Positions 42,629 through 53,511 of a DNA stretch of 55,434 nucleotides are shown piece by piece; within the stretch, counting starts at the first letter, position 1; each line of letters opens with the position of its first letter. Position numbers and translations under genes: made by a program. The notes below the pieces were generated by a model, which saw only the letters and a program-made list of their open reading frames with translations, made no database searches and was not told where the DNA came from. Origin of the DNA: an uncultured Duodenibacillus sp. (GTDB lineage Bacteria; Pseudomonadota; Gammaproteobacteria; Burkholderiales; Burkholderiaceae_F); contig CALXQS010000014.1 of the NCBI GenBank assembly GCA_944390715.1, positions 1 to 55,434 of the forward strand. The letters run 5' to 3'.

Positions 42629-43123
42629 TTATTTGATCGATTCCGTGTTGAGATACTGCTCGTCGGCCACGGGTTCCATCCACTCGACGTTCTTGCCCTG
42701 CGGGTCATAGCCGGTGATCGTCATCTGCACCATTCTTTGGTCTGGAGCAGCACCGTGGAAGTGTTTGACGCCCTTGGGACAAACAACCACATCCCCCTTC
42801 TTGAGCACGCTGACCTTCTGGCCGTAGACGCCTGAACGGCCTTCGCCCTCGGCAATAATGAGCACCTGTCCGGTCGGGTGCGTGTGCCAATACGAGCGGG
42901 CGCCGGGCTCAAATATCACGTAGGCGCCGGCCACAGGCATGCCTGGAAGCTGATCCGAAAGAGCCTGAATCTTCACTTTGCCCGTAAACACCTTGTTGCC
43001 GCCGTCAACCACGGCCAAATCTTTGGCGCGCGTCACAAGCTGTGAACCTTCCGCAATATCGGCCGCCGCTGCAGCACCTGCCAAAAAAGCCGCGCAGACC
43101 AGAGCAAGAGAAACTTTCAGCAT
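42629..43123 (-). CDS. Secreted cupin-domain protein
   Basis: 164 aa from ATG 43123, chosen because AAGGAGATCGCA precedes it; the frame extends upstream to 43180 without one. A signal peptide (MLKVSLALVCAAFLAGAAAAA) is followed by a single cupin barrel: motif 1 PGARSYWHTHPTGQVLIIAEG and motif 2 CPKGVKHFHGAAPD supply three or four His/Glu metal ligands. Relatives are small periplasmic cupins often found with carboxymuconolactone decarboxylases or aldo/keto reductases. It is divergent from the LysR gene, which probably controls it. Confidence 0.85.
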   Translation of the reverse strand: MLKVSLALVCAAFLAGAAAAADIAEGSQLVTRAKDLAVVDGGNKVFTGKVKIQALSDQLPGMPVAGAYVIFEPGARSYWHTHPTGQVLIIAEGEGRSGVYGQKVSVLKKGDVVVCPKGVKHFHGAAPDQRMVQMTITGYDPQGKNVEWMEPVADEQYLNTESIK

Positions 43124-43252
43124 TGCGATCTCCTTGTTTAGCTTTGGAAAACTTTTTTTAGATTGTGCCTGCATCGTCAATCAATATCCAATGCTTATTT
43201 ACAATGCATTTTCATGCAAAAATAGCATATAAGCTTTCTTGAGATTTTCATC
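43124..43252. promoter_or_regulatory. Cupin/LysR divergent promoter region
   Basis: 129 bases, AT-rich (AATGCATTTTCATGCAAAAATAG-like stretch near 43202-43224, with ATGCAT/TGCAT symmetry). The inverted TGCATTTTCATGCA (43204-43217) fits the T-N11-A form bound by LysR-type regulators. A similar AATGCATTTTATGCAT lies at 44138-44153, upstream of the aldo/keto reductase, so both genes may share the regulator. Confidence 0.5.
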
Positions 43253-44134
43253 ATGAACACGAAGGTTTTGAAGACGTTTTTGACCATCTGCCGCGTCGGC
43301 AGCGTCACCAAGGCCGCACAGCTTCTCTACATCTCGCAGCCGGCCTTGAGCCGCCAAATTCAAGATTTGGAAGACGAACTCGACTGCAAACTGTTTGATC
43401 GCTCCAAACGACAGCTGGCACTTACTGAAAGCGGCTTTTTGCTGCAGCAGCGCGCGCAGGAGATCCTCAATCTCGATGAACGCACCAAAAAAGAGCTGCG
43501 CGAGAATGCGGGGTTTCTGTCAGGAGAGCTGCGCATCGGCTGCGTCGAGTCGCTCGCCGTGCCGTACTTGGCCGAGAAATTCCAAAGATTTCACGCCGAC
43601 TATCCGCAGGTTCAGTTCGAAATTTATTCAGCTGACGGCGATGACATCCGCAGCGCGCTTGATCACGACCGAATCGACATGGGCATCGTTCTCGAACCGA
43701 TTGAGGCGGCCAAATACGATGCCATTGATCTGCCGATTGCCGATCGATGGGGCATCGTCGTTCGCGACGATTCACCTGCAGCCTCCCGAGCCAGCGTCGG
43801 CACTGCAGAGCTTGCCGCGATGCGCATGATCCTGCCGCGGCGAGCCATCGTGCGCAATGAGATCAAAACGTGGTTTTCCGACATTGTCACGGACAAGTCC
43901 GTCGTTCTCTACCACAATCTGCCGAGCCTTTCACTGCATTTCATCAAATCCGGCATCGGCGACGCGCTCTTGTGCGTGGAGGGCTCCTACAGCATCCGCA
44001 GCACGTCCGGCCTGCGGTTCATACCGTTGGAGCCGCAGCGCGCAGCCAGGCATAAATTCGTTCGCCGAAAGAATCACCGCCTCTCAAAAGCCGGTGAAAT
44101 CTTCTGGTCTCAGCTTCAAAATCACGATCTCTAA
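43253..44134 (+). CDS. LysR-family transcriptional regulator
   Basis: 293 aa. The N-terminal winged helix MNTKVLKTFLTICRVGSVTKAAQLLYISQPALSRQIQDLE (read in blocks) is canonical; the C-terminal two-lobe ligand domain starts GELRIGCVESLAVPYLAEKF. It sits between the divergent cupin gene and the aldo/keto reductase operon. Related TGCAT boxes flank it on both sides (43204-43217 and 44138-44153), suggesting it controls both. Confidence 0.9.
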   Translation: MNTKVLKTFLTICRVGSVTKAAQLLYISQPALSRQIQDLEDELDCKLFDRSKRQLALTESGFLLQQRAQEILNLDERTKKELRENAGFLSGELRIGCVESLAVPYLAEKFQRFHADYPQVQFEIYSADGDDIRSALDHDRIDMGIVLEPIEAAKYDAIDLPIADRWGIVVRDDSPAASRASVGTAELAAMRMILPRRAIVRNEIKTWFSDIVTDKSVVLYHNLPSLSLHFIKSGIGDALLCVEGSYSIRSTSGLRFIPLEPQRAARHKFVRRKNHRLSKAGEIFWSQLQNHDL

Positions 44135-44245
44135 ATAATGCATTTTATGCATAAAAACTTATTAAAAATAAGGCTTTGACATTATTGTTCGTCTCGAGGG
44201 ATACTCCCTGCAGAGCCCACTGACTCACTATGCAAGGAGAACCTC

Positions 44246-45385
<1,140 letters not shown>

Positions 45386-45537
45386 TCCTGCATGATCGGG
45401 CTGCCGCGCTGCAGCCCGTGAGACTTTTCATGAGAATTCGGCATGAATCTTCATGATGATTTGGTATTGGACAGTCGCGACGCTTTGTCTTTACGCTTTC
45501 CTTTAAACCGCCTCGCTGACCGCCGGAGACCTGCGAC

Positions 45538-46512
45538 ATGACGAAAATCAATTCTCCCGTTCGAGCACCAACCCGATTGTTGACGCGCCGGCAATTTGCG
45601 CTTTATTCCACTGCCTTGGCAACGCAATGTCTGTCTTTGCCGGCAGCCTTTGCTTTTCAACCGGCGCAGCCTCGCGTGTACTTCGCCAAGCAGGCGACGG
45701 CGCAAAACTTCATAGCCGTCTATGAGCGTCTTCGAGCAGAAGCCGGTCTGTCAAATCTCAAAGGCCGCACCGGCATCAAGCTGCACGGCGATGAAGTTCA
45801 CGTCAACCGAGACCTGTGGAAGGCACTGCAAGCACATATTCCCGGCAGCTTTTACGTGGAAGGAAATTGGGCTTCGGCCTATGCCTCGGGCCGCGGAAAC
45901 ACGGCCGGCAACCTGCAGGCCATTGCCTCCCAAGGCGTGCCTCGCGAACAAATCGACATTCTGGATCGAGACGGCGCCTACCGCATGGTCGCCATCGACG
46001 GCGCAGCGCAGCTAAAGGAAATCTCCGTGCCGAAGGCGCTCTTAGAGGAATATGGGGCTGTGGTTGTTGCGGCCAATTTCAAAATCCCAAGCTTTGCGGG
46101 GTATTCGGGCGCCATGAAAAACGTCGGCATTGGTCTGGCCGGCGCATACGGCAAGACCGCCGTGCATGGCCCCGGCTTTCACAAGGATGCCGGCTTTTTC
46201 AGACGCTTGGCCGATGCCTCCAAAGGCATCGACGAAGCAATGAAGGGCAAGCTTTTGTACATCAACGTGCTCACCGACATGAAGGTCTCCCCGCTAAAGG
46301 GCGCAACTGTTCAAAACGGCACGCTCGGCATTGTGGGGTCGCTGAACATGGCGGCTGCCGATCAGGCTGCCCTTGACCTCATCTACGGGCTTGTGCCTGA
46401 ACAGTACGACAGCTATGGGCTGGACACCAAAATCGAACGCGGCTTTCTGCAGCTTGAATATCTTGAAAAGCTCGGAGTCAAAGGCCGCCGCTACGACCGC
46501 ATCGACATTTAA
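45538..46512 (+). CDS. Tat-exported DUF362-domain protein
   Basis: 324 aa. The leader [25 protein letters not shown] is twin-arginine-like. The body has the DUF362 pattern: [21 protein letters not shown] segment, [43 protein letters not shown], and a C-terminal [13 protein letters not shown]. In other DUF362 proteins an iron-sulfur ferredoxin domain may be fused; none is seen here. GGAGACCTGCGAC precedes ATG. It lies between two other exported proteins, suggesting a periplasmic redox or maturation pathway. Confidence 0.78.
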   Translation: MTKINSPVRAPTRLLTRRQFALYSTALATQCLSLPAAFAFQPAQPRVYFAKQATAQNFIAVYERLRAEAGLSNLKGRTGIKLHGDEVHVNRDLWKALQAHIPGSFYVEGNWASAYASGRGNTAGNLQAIASQGVPREQIDILDRDGAYRMVAIDGAAQLKEISVPKALLEEYGAVVVAANFKIPSFAGYSGAMKNVGIGLAGAYGKTAVHGPGFHKDAGFFRRLADASKGIDEAMKGKLLYINVLTDMKVSPLKGATVQNGTLGIVGSLNMAAADQAALDLIYGLVPEQYDSYGLDTKIERGFLQLEYLEKLGVKGRRYDRIDI

Positions 46513-46523
46513 CGAGGATCGCT

Positions 46524-47504
46524 ATGGACAGAAGACAATTTCTCGCTGCCGCCACCGCCGCCTGCGCCGCATCCGGAATGGCGGCGGTCAAAGCTGCTGA
46601 AGCTTCCAATCAACGCTCCGATCTTGCCGGCGTCTGCGACATTCATCTGCACGCGGCGCCCGACTCCAGAGCCAGAAGTCTGTCGGAATACGATATGGCG
46701 CTTGAAGCAAAGGCCGCCGGCTACCGAGCCGTTCTTTTCAAATCCAACGATTTTTCCTGCCATGACCGAGCCTACGTTCTGCGGCAGGCCGTCAGCGGCA
46801 TCGAGCTGTTCGGCTCGCTCGTCTTAAACCGCGCCACAGGCACAAGTCTCAATGTCTACGCCGTAGAAAAGGCGCTCGCCACCACAGGCCGCCTTTGCCG
46901 TACCGTCTGGATGCCGACGCTTGATGCCGAATATGCGGTCAAAACCTTCAAGCAGAAAACCCCTTTTATTCCGGTCTCCGACGGCCGCGGCAAGCTGCTG
47001 CCCGAAACACTGCGCATCATGGAGTTGTGCGCTCAGGCCGACGTCGCTTTCGCCACCGGTCACAGCTCTCCCGCAGAGTCCCTGCTGATGGCGCAGGCCG
47101 CCCGCGACATGGGCTTCAAAAAATGCATCATCACGCACCCCAACACGCTCATCTGGAAGATGACGGCTTCGCAGCTCGAGAAAGCGGCTGAGCTCGGCGC
47201 TTGGATTGAATTCTGCTACCTGGGACGCTTTTGGGGTGAAGACTCGGCCATGCCGAACTACCCGCGCCAAAGTCTTCAAGAAGCGATGAATATCCTGCGC
47301 GTGGCGCCCGAACGCACCTTTATTACGACCGATCTCGGTCAAATCGGCATGCCCCGTCCGGTAGAAGGCATGCGGCTGGCTCGCAATGAGCTGCTCAAGG
47401 CTGGATTTGATGCTTCTTTGCTGCGCTTGATGCTTTGCAGCATTCCGTCGTATCTGATCGGACTCGTTGATGTCCCCCCTTGCCTGAAGGCAGAAAATTC
47501 CTAA
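46524..47504 (+). CDS. Exported DUF6282/amidohydrolase-like protein
   Basis: 326 aa. The leader MDRRQFLAAATAACAASGMA is twin-arginine-like. The metal-site motif DIHLHAAPDSRAR (about 39-51), a later ATGHSSPAES and ITHPNTL histidine motifs match the DUF6282 branch of metal-dependent TIM-barrel hydrolases. Gap to the DUF362 gene is 11 bases with GAGGATCGCT before ATG, so they form one operon. Substrate unknown. Confidence 0.75.
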   Translation: MDRRQFLAAATAACAASGMAAVKAAEASNQRSDLAGVCDIHLHAAPDSRARSLSEYDMALEAKAAGYRAVLFKSNDFSCHDRAYVLRQAVSGIELFGSLVLNRATGTSLNVYAVEKALATTGRLCRTVWMPTLDAEYAVKTFKQKTPFIPVSDGRGKLLPETLRIMELCAQADVAFATGHSSPAESLLMAQAARDMGFKKCIITHPNTLIWKMTASQLEKAAELGAWIEFCYLGRFWGEDSAMPNYPRQSLQEAMNILRVAPERTFITTDLGQIGMPRPVEGMRLARNELLKAGFDASLLRLMLCSIPSYLIGLVDVPPCLKAENS

Positions 47505-47792
47505 AAAAATCCCGTCCTCAGCATCGCTCGACTCAATCCGAATCGAACGCCGCAGCCCCTCAAGCCTTGAAAGGCTTCATGCGCAAAGACTTGTTCTGCG
47601 CAAAGCCTGCGCTGACAGCAGACGATCTCTTTTTCGAGCTCTTTGATCGTCTGCGCATTCCGATCAAAAAAGAGAGAGCCCTCGCGGACTCTCCCTTCTT
47701 CTCAGAGCCTGGCATGGGTCTGAGCGCAGTTCGACGTCTGGCAGTTTTTGAAAGCCTGCCTGCTTTCATGCAGGCGCCGAACCAAAAGCAGC
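47505..47792. other. Convergent intergenic region
   Basis: 288 bases between two convergent genes. Short hairpins GAGAG...CTCTC (about 47678-47698, then CTTCTTC) and CCTGC-N6-GCAGG-like (about 47754-47774) are weak terminator candidates. A 108-aa frame across it has no ribosome-binding site and is not supported. Confidence 0.3.
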
Positions 47793-49022
47793 CTACAGCT
47801 TCTTGAAGATCAGCGTGGCATTCGTGCCGCCGAAACCGAAGTTGTTCTTCATGGCTGCATTAATCGTCATTTGAACCGGCGTGCCTTTGGCAAGATTGAC
47901 GCAGCACTCAGGATCCTGATTGACAACGTTGATCGTCGGCGGCGCCACCTGATCGCGGATGGCCAGAATCGTAAAGATGCTCTCGATGCCGCCTGCGCCG
48001 CCAAGCAAATGGCCGGTAGCGCCCTTGGTCGAACTCACCACGAGCTTGTCGGCGTGCTCTCCGAACACGCCTCGAATCGCCTTGCACTCATTGATGTCGC
48101 CCACTGACGTCGACGTGCCGTGTGCATTGAGGTAGTCAATGTCTTCGGGCTTCATGCCGGCGTGCTCAAGCGCTACGCGCATGCTGCGCACCGGACCGTC
48201 GGTCGATGGCGTGGTGATGTGGTAGGCGTCGGCAGAAAGCCCGTAGCCCGCCACTTCGCAGTAGATCTTGGCGCCGCGCGCTACGGCATGATCATAGTCT
48301 TCAAGCACGACCAGACCTGCGCCCTCGCCCATCACAAAGCCGTCGCGGTCGATGTCGAAGGGGCGCGAGGCATGTTCAGGATCATCGTTTCTGCGCGACA
48401 AAGCATGCATGCTGTCAAAGCCGCCGATGCCGTCCGGACAAACCGTGCCTTCGGTGCCGCCGGCAAGCATCACGTCGGCATCTCCGCGGCGAATCATCCA
48501 GCTTGCCTCGCCGATGGCGTGCAGACCGGTCGAACAGGCCGTCACGGTGGTGAGGTTGGGACCGCGCATGTTGTGCTGAATCGAGAGCATGCCGCTGGCC
48601 ATGTTGATGATCGAGCCCGGAATCATGAAGGGCGAAATGCGTCTTGGGCCGCGCTCAAGATAGCTTTGGAAGTTTTCGCAGATCAGATTCAGGCCGCCGA
48701 TGCCCGAGCCGATGAGGCAGCCCGCACGATTGGCCTTTTCATCGGTATCAAACACAAGGCCGGCATCCTTGAGCGCCTCGGCGCCGGCCGCAGCGGCAAA
48801 CTGCACGAAGCGGTCGTAGCGGCGGGCGTCCTTGGCGGGCATGGCCACCGTCGGATCGAAATCCTTGACTTCGCCGGCAATCTTGCAGCCGAAGGCAGAA
48901 GCATCAAACTGTGTAATCGGGCCAATGCCGCACTTGCCCTCGAGCAGAGCCTTCCAGCTCGAAGCAACATCCAGACCCAGAGGAGTCACCAATCCCAAAC
49001 CGGTGATAACAACACGGCGCAT
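47793..49022 (-). CDS. fabF: 3-oxoacyl-ACP synthase II
   Basis: 409 aa from ATG 49022 (MRRVVITGLGLVTPLG), with AAGGA before it; the frame is open further upstream but unlikely to be translated. The catalytic triad is present: Cys in VTACSTGLHAIGEA, His in NAHGTSTSVGD and His in TKGATGHLLGGAGG. It elongates acyl-ACP with malonyl-ACP in fatty-acid synthesis. It is the last gene of the cluster and is separated from acpP by a terminator, so it may have its own transcription or rely on read-through. Confidence 0.95.
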   Translation of the reverse strand: MRRVVITGLGLVTPLGLDVASSWKALLEGKCGIGPITQFDASAFGCKIAGEVKDFDPTVAMPAKDARRYDRFVQFAAAAGAEALKDAGLVFDTDEKANRAGCLIGSGIGGLNLICENFQSYLERGPRRISPFMIPGSIINMASGMLSIQHNMRGPNLTTVTACSTGLHAIGEASWMIRRGDADVMLAGGTEGTVCPDGIGGFDSMHALSRRNDDPEHASRPFDIDRDGFVMGEGAGLVVLEDYDHAVARGAKIYCEVAGYGLSADAYHITTPSTDGPVRSMRVALEHAGMKPEDIDYLNAHGTSTSVGDINECKAIRGVFGEHADKLVVSSTKGATGHLLGGAGGIESIFTILAIRDQVAPPTINVVNQDPECCVNLAKGTPVQMTINAAMKNNFGFGGTNATLIFKKL

Positions 49023-49083
49023 CTTTAGTCCTTTTTGAAATTCTTTTCTTCTTTTGGAGACAACGACAAATTTCTGATGGTCC

Positions 49084-49113
49084 AAAAAAAGGGGCCGAGC
49101 CGGCCCCTTTTTT
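49084..49113 (-). terminator. Bidirectional terminator between acpP and fabF
   Basis: GGGGCC(G)AGC(C)GGCCCC stem flanked by seven A on one side and six T on the other, so it can act on either strand. It follows acpP. Confidence 0.85.
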
Positions 49114-49169
49114 CTTCGCACAATCAGCACCAGCCGCATCGAGCCGACGCGGCTTCGGCTGCCAGCGGC

Positions 49170-49409
49170 TTAGGCCTTGACGTTGGCCTTGATGAAGTCG
49201 ATGGCCTGCTGAACGGTGCGCAGATTTTCCTGCTGTTCATCGGGGATCTGAACCTTGAAGGCATCTTCAAGAGCCATCACGAGTTCAACGGTGTCGAGGC
49301 TGTCGGCGCCGAGATCTTCGATGAAGGAAGCTTCGTTCTTGATGTCAAGTTCATTCTTGCCGAGCTGTTCGGCGATGATCTTCTTGACTTTTTGTTCCAA
49401 TTCGTCCAT
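49170..49409 (-). CDS. acpP: Acyl carrier protein
   Basis: 79 aa, highly acidic. S37 in [12 protein letters not shown] is the 4'-phosphopantetheine attachment site. The four-helix ACP pattern is complete. It carries the growing acyl chain for FabD, FabG, FabH and FabF encoded alongside. CGGAGACGGAA precedes ATG. Confidence 0.98.
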   Translation of the reverse strand: MDELEQKVKKIIAEQLGKNELDIKNEASFIEDLGADSLDTVELVMALEDAFKVQIPDEQQENLRTVQQAIDFIKANVKA

Positions 49410-49521
49410 TTCCGTCTCCGGGGATTTTCTTAAATTAAACGTTGTTGCCCCTGCGCACGCAAAAGCAACGGAAAAAATTATCTCATCCTGCTGATTTTAT
49501 CAGGGTTGATGCGTTTGCGCA

Positions 49522-50274
49522 CTACCCCATGAACATGCCGCCGTTGACATGCAAAACGGTCCCGGTGATATAGCCCGCGGGCTCTGAAGCGAGAAACGCC
49601 ACTGCGGCGGCGACATCATCCGTATTGCCGAGGCGCTGCGCAGGAATCTGCGACAGGAGCGCTTTTTTGTGCTCTTCAGGAAGATTTTTGGTCATGTCGG
49701 TGTCGATGAAGCCCGGAGCCACGCAGTTGATGGTGACGCCGCGCGAGGCGACTTCTCGGGCCATCGACTTGCTCATGCCCACAAGGCCTGCCTTGGCTGC
49801 TGCATAGTTGGCCTGACCTGCATTGCCCATGGCGCCCACGACGCTCGTGATGTTGATCATGCGCCCAAAGCGCTGCTTCATCATCGGACGCATGGCGGCG
49901 CGGCACAGCCTGAAGGCGGCCGTCAGGTTGGTGGCAATCACCGCATCCCATGCCTCGTCGCTCATGCGCATTGAGATCTGATCGCGCGTAATGCCCGCGT
50001 TGTTGACGAGAATATCCAAACGGCCGAATTCACTTGCAACGGCGTTGAGCGCCGCAACAGCCGCCTCGGCATTGGTGACGTCAAGCACGATTCCGCGGCC
50101 TTTTTCGGCAAGTTCTTCAGAGATTTTGGCGGCGCCCGCCTCCGATGTTGCCGTTCCCACCACGAAGGCTCCGGATTGAGCCAGCGTTTTTGCAATAGCC
50201 AGTCCAATGCCGCGGGTGGCGCCGGTGACAAAAGCGACGCGATCTTTCAGAGCGTCAGCACACAGAAAATTCAT
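49522..50274 (-). CDS. fabG: 3-oxoacyl-ACP reductase
   Basis: 250 aa from ATG 50274; a GTG at 50286 in frame is an alternative, and neither has a strong ribosome-binding site. NADPH motif GATRGIG, NNAG, catalytic Ser in INITSVVG and YAAAKAG Tyr/Lys, and the C-terminal GGMFMG typical of FabG are present. It reduces 3-oxoacyl-ACP. It is 57 bases after fabD. Confidence 0.95.
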   Translation of the reverse strand: MNFLCADALKDRVAFVTGATRGIGLAIAKTLAQSGAFVVGTATSEAGAAKISEELAEKGRGIVLDVTNAEAAVAALNAVASEFGRLDILVNNAGITRDQISMRMSDEAWDAVIATNLTAAFRLCRAAMRPMMKQRFGRMINITSVVGAMGNAGQANYAAAKAGLVGMSKSMAREVASRGVTINCVAPGFIDTDMTKNLPEEHKKALLSQIPAQRLGNTDDVAAAVAFLASEPAGYITGTVLHVNGGMFMG

Positions 50275-50331
50275 TTTGAAGCTCACAAAAAATAATTCAA
50301 AAAAGGTTCAAGAACAAGCTTTCGAGCGCAT

Positions 50332-51285
50332 TCAAGCCGCGCCTGCGGCCGAGTCAATCTCGGACTTGACGGCAACGAGCGAAGCCGCATCGAAAATATT
50401 CAATGCCTTCACTTCGGGCGCTATGCGGCGAATCATGCCCGAGAGCACTTTGCCGGGACCGCACTCAACGATGTGCGTGACGCCGTCGTCGCGCATTTTT
50501 TGGATAGTTCTGACCCACTGCACCGGGCGCGCGGCCTGAAGGGCGAGAATTTCACGGATGCTCTCGGGCGTCTTGTGGCAGACAACGTCGACATTTGCAA
50601 TGACGTCGATCGCAGGCGCATTGACTTCAACACTGGCAAGCTTGCGCGCAAGCTCGCGGGCCGCACCAACAAGAAGCGAACTGTGAAACGGAGCCGACAC
50701 GGGCAAAATCAGCGCGCGGCGCGCTCCCTTTTCCTGAGCAAGGGCGCGGACCGACTCAAGGCCCCGTTGGTGACCAGCGCACACCACCAGACCAGGACAG
50801 TTGAAGTTCACGGGCTCGACCACATATTTGCCGCTCTCGCAGGCCTCTTCGCAAATCGAAGCGACAGCCTCGTCGGCCAGGCCCAAAACAGCGGCCATCG
50901 CACCCACGCCTACGGGCACGGCCGACTGCATGGCCTGCGCGCGGAAACGCACCAGGCCGACGGCCTCTTCAAGCGAAAAGACGCCGGCGGCGGTGAGCGC
51001 CGTATATTCGCCAAGACTGTGTCCGGCCATCACCACGGGCTTCATGCCGCCCTCGGCAAGCCATGCCGCGTACATCGCGTACGAGCTTGCGAGCATCGCC
51101 GGCTGCGTGTTGACCGTCAAATTCAAATCTGCCTCCGGGCCATTGGCGATAAGCCCCGTGAGATCTTGTCCGAGCGCGGCATCGGCGCGGCGCATGACGT
51201 CTTCGGCCGCGGCATTTCCCGCCATGCCCGCAAGCATGCCCACCTTCTGCGATCCTTGTCCCGGAAATACGAAAGCTAACTTCAC
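50332..51285 (-). CDS. fabD: Malonyl-CoA:ACP transacylase
   Basis: 317 aa from GTG 51285 (reads VKLAFVFPGQGSQ), with GGGAG 9 bases before it. Nucleophile Ser in GHSLGEYTAL, the conserved Arg in LVRFRAQAMQ and His in APFHSSLL are present. It loads malonate onto ACP. Confidence 0.95.
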   Translation of the reverse strand: MKLAFVFPGQGSQKVGMLAGMAGNAAAEDVMRRADAALGQDLTGLIANGPEADLNLTVNTQPAMLASSYAMYAAWLAEGGMKPVVMAGHSLGEYTALTAAGVFSLEEAVGLVRFRAQAMQSAVPVGVGAMAAVLGLADEAVASICEEACESGKYVVEPVNFNCPGLVVCAGHQRGLESVRALAQEKGARRALILPVSAPFHSSLLVGAARELARKLASVEVNAPAIDVIANVDVVCHKTPESIREILALQAARPVQWVRTIQKMRDDGVTHIVECGPGKVLSGMIRRIAPEVKALNIFDAASLVAVKSEIDSAAGAA

Positions 51286-51342
51286 TTGTTGGTGCTCCCT
51301 TAAAGCGAATGGTTTTCCCAATACCTGAAATTGATGACGCGC

Positions 51343-52329
51343 CTACCAGCGCAGCAGCACGCTGCCCCAGGCCATGCCCGCGCCGACGCCCTGCAGCATC
51401 ACCGTGTTGCCGCGGCTGATGCGTCCGGTCGTCACGGCGTAGTCAAGCGCAAGCGGCACGGAAGCCGCAGACGTGTTGCCGTGCAGGTTGACGGTCACGA
51501 CCGTCTTTTCCTTGGACAGACCCAGTCTGTGAGCGATCATTTCAATAATGCGGATATTGGCCTGATGCGGCACCCAGACGTCAACATCCGAAGGCGCAAT
51601 GCCGGCCATGCCGCAGACTTCGTTGAAGCTCTCGGTGAGCGACGAGACGGCAAGCTTGAAGACCTGCTGACCGTTCATGCTGATGAAGCCGCGGCCAACG
51701 ACGGCATTTGCTTCAATGCGTGCGTCGCAGGCCAGCGTCTCGACGCCGAAATTGCCGTCGGCGTGCATGCGATGCGCAAGAATCCCTTCTTCGGAACTTG
51801 CTTCAATGACGACAGCGCCCGCGCCGTCGCCAAAGAGAACGCACGTTGAGCGGTCGTTCCAATCGAGCAGTCTGCTCAAAACTTCCGCCCCCACCACCAG
51901 CGCTCTCTTGTAGCCGCCCGTACGCACCAGACCGTCGGCCACGCTCATTGCATAAACATAGCCCGCGCATACGGCCTGCACATCAAAAGCAGCGCAGCCC
52001 TTGATGCCGAGAGCCGCCTGCAGCCGACAGGCCATGGAGGGAAAAACGCCGTCAGGCGTGGTCGTTGCGACAATAATAAGATCAATGTCGCCCGCCGAAA
52101 GTCCTGCCCTTTGAAGAGCCTGTCGACTTGCAGCAAGCGCCAGATCAAGCGTCGTCATGTTTTGAGCAATGTAGCGCTGACAGATGCCGGTGCGCGAGCG
52201 TATCCACTCGTCGCTTGTCTGCACGCCGCGCTGCGCAAGCTCCTTTGCAAGCTCGTCGTTGGTCACCACTTTGGGCGGCAGAGCCGAGCCCGTGCCGACG
52301 ACGCGCGTATAAATTCGATCAATTGCCAT
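51343..52329 (-). CDS. fabH: 3-oxoacyl-ACP synthase III
   Basis: 328 aa. Catalytic Cys in VQAVCAGYVYAMS (about residue 114), His in VPHQANIRIIE and Asn in GNTSAAS are all present. It starts chain synthesis by condensing acetyl-CoA with malonyl-ACP. In most proteobacteria plsX lies directly upstream; here the 341 bases before it contain only the rpmF terminator. Confidence 0.95.
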   Translation of the reverse strand: MAIDRIYTRVVGTGSALPPKVVTNDELAKELAQRGVQTSDEWIRSRTGICQRYIAQNMTTLDLALAASRQALQRAGLSAGDIDLIIVATTTPDGVFPSMACRLQAALGIKGCAAFDVQAVCAGYVYAMSVADGLVRTGGYKRALVVGAEVLSRLLDWNDRSTCVLFGDGAGAVVIEASSEEGILAHRMHADGNFGVETLACDARIEANAVVGRGFISMNGQQVFKLAVSSLTESFNEVCGMAGIAPSDVDVWVPHQANIRIIEMIAHRLGLSKEKTVVTVNLHGNTSAASVPLALDYAVTTGRISRGNTVMLQGVGAGMAWGSVLLRW

Positions 52330-52670
52330 GGTTGTTGTTCTTTTTCATCCGAGCTTTGCCTGTCTGCGCCGCCGGTCAGCCTGAAAAGCCGTCCTGTGGG
52401 AAGCCGCGCACGAAGCCGGATATCTTTGTCGAGAGGGATCTTAGCAAACGACGGGCAACAAAAAAGGAGGCTCGTCTCTTCGGACTACCTCCTTTTTTGT
52501 TTTCGAGCCTTTATCAAAGGCCGGCAGCTCTTGCGGAAGCCTGCCGAGGCTTTTGCGACAGATCAGCTTTCGGTTGATTCCTTGATCCGTGGGGCATGAC
52601 CGATACCAAATCCGTCAGCTCACGGTGTCGGCTTTCTGCGAAGCTGCCTGAAATTCACAAGCAGCTGAAA
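52330..52670. other. fabH-rpmF intergenic region lacking plsX
   Basis: 341 bases. Apart from the terminator at 52457-52502 no gene is supported; frames here lack start signals. The fabH promoter should be between about 52330 and 52455. Confidence 0.5.
52457..52502 (-). terminator. Terminator after rpmF
   Basis: AACAAAAAAGGAGG (52457-52470) pairs with CCTCCTTTTTTGTT (52488-52501), giving a long perfect stem with a T run on either strand. Confidence 0.85.
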
Positions 52671-52856
52671 TTACTCAGCATCCTGCTTGGTCGCAATGAC
52701 CTTCTTGCCGCGGTAAAAGCCCGTCGGGCTGATGTGATGACGACGATGCGCCTCGCCGGTCGTGGGCTCAACAGCCAAAGCCGGGTTGGTCAGGAAGTCA
52801 TGAGCGCGATGATTGCCGCGCTTGCTGGTCGATTTCTTATTTTGCTGGACAGCCAT
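52671..52856 (-). CDS. rpmF: 50S ribosomal protein L32
   Basis: 61 aa: [20 protein letters not shown] is the typical basic L32 start. The cysteine pairs of zinc-binding L32 are absent, the C-minus form. The GTGGGG just upstream of ATG lies in a CCCACGTGGG palindrome (52865-52874). The usual upstream partner yceD (DUF177) is not present. Confidence 0.95.
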   Translation of the reverse strand: MAVQQNKKSTSKRGNHRAHDFLTNPALAVEPTTGEAHRRHHISPTGFYRGKKVIATKQDAE

Positions 52857-53511
52857 TTTTTAACCCCACGTGGGTAGAAATTGAAAACACGTGATTGTAC
52901 CTGATTTTTCGCTTATTTTGGGGGTACGCTCACACAAAAAACTAGATTTAGGCCAACGTGATGGCCCTCCATCTGCAGACAGGGGCGCTATTTTACACAA
53001 ATTTCCTTTAATTTCAATAGGTTGACAAGACTATTGATCAGTCATCCCTTTTGGCGTTTTCAGATTGCAGAGCGTACTGGGTAAAAAGCTTTTTTCGCAA
53101 CGGCTTTTGTGGTTGAAAAAAACGAGGCTTCAGGATTATGAGCAGGCAAAAGATAAAGTGCCCCGAGTCTGTGCGGATCTTGCATCATCGCATCTATACG
53201 ATGCCGCAAAGACCGCAAATACATGCTCCTCGTCATCAGCCATGACACGAATGAAATCGCGTGGATGCATGAAAGCCTTATAAAACGCCCCCGGCAGCCT
53301 ACACGTAAAAATAGCCAAAAGGCCCGCGAAAGCAGGCTCAAAGCATTTGATTTGGTTTCGGATACAAACATCCCTGTCTTTGGCGAGCATTTTCCATCTC
53401 CAGGCGTAGGAAAATTTTATAAGGCACCTGAAGGCGGATATAAATTTGTTCCGATGAACGAAGATCGATAAATTTGGAGAATGCTGCGCAGCAAAAATCA
53501 ATCTAGACTTC
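52857..53511. other. 655-bp stretch with only doubtful frames
   Basis: It contains the rpmF promoter near its left end. An 82-aa plus frame at 53223-53471, ending GKFYKAPEGGYKFVPMNEDR, has some protein-like composition in its last 40 residues and could be the 3' remnant of a lost gene. No start signal or family was recognised. A 180-aa minus frame overlaps it and the IS3 fragment and is taken as spurious. Confidence 0.3.
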
